Shown one piece after another: positions 61,508 through 64,000 of a stretch of 64,000 nt of DNA (position 1 is the stretch's first letter; every line of letters begins with the position of its first letter). The position numbers and the translations under genes were made by a program. Origin of the DNA: DYJK01 sp964464825 (GTDB lineage Bacteria > Bacteroidota > Ignavibacteria > Ignavibacteriales > Melioribacteraceae). The notes beneath the pieces are model-generated. The model was not told the origin of the DNA. It was given only the letters and a program-made list of their open reading frames with translations, and did not search any database. Where the stretch lies: contig CAYXKL010000003.1 of NCBI GenBank assembly GCA_964464825.1, forward strand, positions 1-64,000, written 5' to 3'.

Positions 61508-63137
61508 ATTGATCTGCGTAATTAGAATAAATAAGTCATTTAACATCTCCTTTAAAAATCTAATGATAATTTTCTTGCTTCTGCAAACAATTTCATTAGC
61601 GCAAGAAAAAAGGATTGGGACAATCACCCATATATCATCACAGCATGTTTATATTCAATTTGATAAGACCGATTCAATAATTATTGGTGATACATTATAT
61701 CTTCTTAAGAACGGTAATGAAAGTCCGGCGTTAATTGTAAAATTTATTTCAAGCCGGCCTTGTGCCGGTGGACCGTTAATTGGAGCCGAATTAAATATTA
61801 ATGACAGAATTATTGCTTACATACCTATTAAGGAAAATTTAACCAATGTTATTTCTGAAATAAAAGACTCAACAGATTCAAAAAATATAAAAACAAGTGA
61901 GCAAAGGATTCCCGGTAATTTACCAGCAAAAACTAAAAAAAGTTTTTGGGGAAGATTTTCTATACAATCATCTACCAATCTCAATCCTAACAATACCAGT
62001 AATCAACGCTGGAGATACTCACTTTCATTAAATGCCGACAGTATTGGAGGAAGTCCCGTTTCTTTTTCTATGTATTCTTTCTTGTCGTATAATACAAATG
62101 ATTGGCAGAATGTAAAATCGAATCTTGGAAAAGCTTTAAAGTTCTATGATCTTAACATTGCTTATACATTCAGTAAAAACAGTAAAATATGGATTGGACG
62201 ACGTTTGAATACAAAGATCTCCAGCATTGGCTCTATAGATGGTATTCAATATCAACAAGGAATTGGAAATTTTTATATTGGCGGTTTGATTGGTTCACAT
62301 CCAAATTTTTCTGATTATGGTTATAATCTAAAAATGTTTGAATACGGTTTATACATCGGAAGGACTGATTCTATCTCTAATTCACAAATGGAAAACACTT
62401 TTGCATTTTTTAATCAAACAAATAATTTCAGTACTGACCGGCGCTACATTTATTTACAACATTCGAATAACATAATTAAAAATACAAACTTGTTTTTCTC
62501 TTCCGAGATCGATCTATTCAAAAAAGTAGAAGGTGTTGATAAAAACAGTTTTTCTCTAACAAGTTTATTTTTCAGTATGTATATAAACCCGGTAAGATTT
62601 CTTTCTCTTTCATTTTCATTTGATGCACGCAGAAACGTCGTTTATTACGAAACATATAAATCATTTATTGATAGTCTATTTACTAATGAATTGAATCAAG
62701 GATACAGAGCCAGTGTAATAATCAGACCTTTCAATAACTTATCTTTATCATTAAACGGGGGTTATAGATTTAAGAAAAACGACTTAAAACCAGCAAGAAA
62801 TTTTATCGGTAATTTGTACTATGCAAATATTCCGCTGCTTGATGTTAATGGGAACATCTCTTATTCAAAGATTATTTCAAGTTACACAGAAGGAACCATT
62901 GCCGGATTGAGGCTATCAAAATATATTTCATCATTAGAATTAAATATTTCAACTGATTTCCGGAGAATAGAATATAAATTCAATAGTAATAATTCCAAAT
63001 TAATCCAAAATAATCTATCAACGGATATTTCTTACAAATTACCGCTTGGTCTTTTCCTTGGTCTCAATTATGAAATTATATTTGAGAAGCAAAATAGTTA
63101 TACAAGATTGTTTATAAATATTACTAAAAGATTTTAA
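61500..63137 (+). CDS. Outer-membrane beta-barrel protein with N-terminal periplasmic domain
   Basis: 545 residues from the ATG at 61500, which overlaps the stop of the 37-haem gene (ATGATTAG); this gives a signal peptide ending ISLAQ. Residues about 38-110 are a small beta-domain (RIGTITHISSQHVYIQFDK) possibly SH3-like. After a Lys/Pro/Ser linker (about 110-145) residues 150-545 alternate polar and hydrophobic residues with aromatic girdles and end in Phe (FINITKRF), as in outer-membrane barrels. In this operon it may be the porin partner that carries cytochrome haems across the outer membrane. Confidence 0.78.
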   Translation: MIRLICVIRINKSFNISFKNLMIIFLLLQTISLAQEKRIGTITHISSQHVYIQFDKTDSIIIGDTLYLLKNGNESPALIVKFISSRPCAGGPLIGAELNINDRIIAYIPIKENLTNVISEIKDSTDSKNIKTSEQRIPGNLPAKTKKSFWGRFSIQSSTNLNPNNTSNQRWRYSLSLNADSIGGSPVSFSMYSFLSYNTNDWQNVKSNLGKALKFYDLNIAYTFSKNSKIWIGRRLNTKISSIGSIDGIQYQQGIGNFYIGGLIGSHPNFSDYGYNLKMFEYGLYIGRTDSISNSQMENTFAFFNQTNNFSTDRRYIYLQHSNNIIKNTNLFFSSEIDLFKKVEGVDKNSFSLTSLFFSMYINPVRFLSLSFSFDARRNVVYYETYKSFIDSLFTNELNQGYRASVIIRPFNNLSLSLNGGYRFKKNDLKPARNFIGNLYYANIPLLDVNGNISYSKIISSYTEGTIAGLRLSKYISSLELNISTDFRRIEYKFNSNNSKLIQNNLSTDISYKLPLGLFLGLNYEIIFEKQNSYTRLFINITKRF

Positions 63138-63157
63138 TTATATAGGTTAGTGTAAAC

Positions 63158-64000
63158 ATGATTTACGATTTAATTATAATCGGTGCCGGACCCGCCGGAA
63201 TAAGTATGGCCGTTGAGGCAAGAAATGCGGGTATTGAAAAAGAAAATATTCTTTTATTAGAAAAATCTCATGAGCATTCATTCACTATTAAGAAGTTCTA
63301 CCCTGATTCAAAATTAGTTGCCGCTAATTACAAAGGATTTGAAGCTGAATGTCTTGGGGTTATGTGTATTCCCGATTTAACCAAGCATGAAACTATTTCT
63401 TATATAGATAATACAATTAATGAATATGGACTTCACGTAAACTATAATGAAACGGTTCATAAACTTTTCAAACATCCCGAGAAGCAACTATTTACAGTAT
63501 TCACAGATAAGAATGAATATAATTCCAAAGTTGTTGCAATTGCCGTTGGTATTCTTGGCAAACCAAACAAACCCGAATATAAAATTCCAATATCATTAAA
63601 AGATAAAGTTCTATTTGATATTACATCAAAAGAAATAAGGAATTCCAATGTATTAGTTGTTGGGGGCGGTGATTCTGCTTCCGAGTATTGTCAATTTCTA
63701 GTTCAGAATGGAAATACGGTTACTCTTTCCTACAGAGGAAATAATTTCAACAGAATGAATAAAATAAATAAGCAGAGTATTATTACTTTGAAAGAAGAAA
63801 ATAAACTGCATATTTTATTTAACTCTAATATTACAGAAGTAACAGATCAAAACGAAAAACCGGTTATAAAATTCAATGAGGAGTACATCGGTTTACTTCA
63901 ATTTGATTATGTGGTTTATGCTCTGGGGGGAACTACACCTACTAATTTTCTTAAATTAATTGGTATTGAATTTAACGGTAATGATCCGGTTTTAAAGGAA
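63158..64000 (+). CDS. FAD/NAD(P)-dependent oxidoreductase, YpdA/TrxR-like (3' end outside window)
   Basis: 281 residues read from the ATG at 63158 to the window edge. FAD motif LIIIGAGPAGISMAVEA at the N-terminus, NAD(P) motif VVGGGDSASEYCQFLV near residue 167, and the LSYRGNNFNRMNKIN stretch. The same VVGGGDSA...LSYR...F.R sequence occurs in the permuted flavoprotein at 55843-57198, so the two are paralogues in that half. No Fe-S motif and no CxxC redox pair in the visible part. It follows the barrel gene by 20 bases and is in the electron-transfer operon. It is probably a soluble NAD(P)H-linked flavoprotein. Confidence 0.88.
   Translation, partial: MIYDLIIIGAGPAGISMAVEARNAGIEKENILLLEKSHEHSFTIKKFYPDSKLVAANYKGFEAECLGVMCIPDLTKHETISYIDNTINEYGLHVNYNETVHKLFKHPEKQLFTVFTDKNEYNSKVVAIAVGILGKPNKPEYKIPISLKDKVLFDITSKEIRNSNVLVVGGGDSASEYCQFLVQNGNTVTLSYRGNNFNRMNKINKQSIITLKEENKLHILFNSNITEVTDQNEKPVIKFNEEYIGLLQFDYVVYALGGTTPTNFLKLIGIEFNGNDPVLKE

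Overview
The window looks like a chromosomal contig from a Gram-negative bacterium of the Bacteroidota/Ignavibacteria side of the tree, most likely an Ignavibacteriales-type organism from a metagenome or draft assembly (inference). Reasons: strongly AT-rich DNA, densely packed genes, C-terminal type IX secretion (T9SS) sorting domains with a YPNPFNP-type motif, a PorV-like protein, a TonB-dependent receptor with a carboxypeptidase-like N-terminal domain, many signal peptides ending in AQ, and multihaem cytochromes. A run of ten N at 38162-38171 marks an assembly gap. No gene-free stretch reaches 300 bases; the longest is about 240 bases after the tRNA.

Layout. 1-5256 (minus): tripartite efflux operon (TolC-like, adaptor lipoprotein, RND pump cut by the window edge). 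5444-7278: small unknown proteins and an aldose-epimerase-like protein. 7476-13438 (minus): xanthine-dehydrogenase operon (xdhA, xdhB, xdhC-like) led by a lipoprotein with an M24 fold that appears to lack metal ligands. 13474-26491 (minus): five exported glycosidases, two paralogous pairs of (alpha/alpha)6-barrel enzymes around a GH3 enzyme with a PA14 insert. 26598-30480: dipeptidyl-peptidase IV and a GMC oxidoreductase. 30593-30664: tRNA-Arg(CCG). 30906-32925 (plus): three unrecognised or repeat proteins.

32929-48130 (minus) is ten consecutive genes with gaps of at most 31 bases or overlaps: M20 peptidase, cyanophycinase-like S51 peptidase, YfcC/ArcD-type transporter, T9SS-sorted protein, RpiR regulator, TonB-dependent receptor, large surface protein, PorV-like protein, a secreted double-S51 protein with a T9SS tail, and an M14 carboxypeptidase. 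This reads as one system for degrading and importing an extracellular peptide-like polymer, possibly cyanophycin or another beta-aspartyl peptide (inference).

48279-54733: a Met-rich DUF1579 protein, an MFS transporter, a lipoprotein/coiled-coil pair, a DUF362/DUF6599 pair and a methyltransferase. 54839-64000 (plus): a six-gene operon joining a b-type membrane cytochrome, an apparently circularly permuted flavoprotein with two three-Cys Fe-S motifs, a 20-haem and a 37-haem cytochrome c, an outer-membrane barrel and a second flavoprotein (cut by the window edge). This is the best candidate for an uncharacterised system: a membrane-spanning, possibly extracellular, electron conduit.
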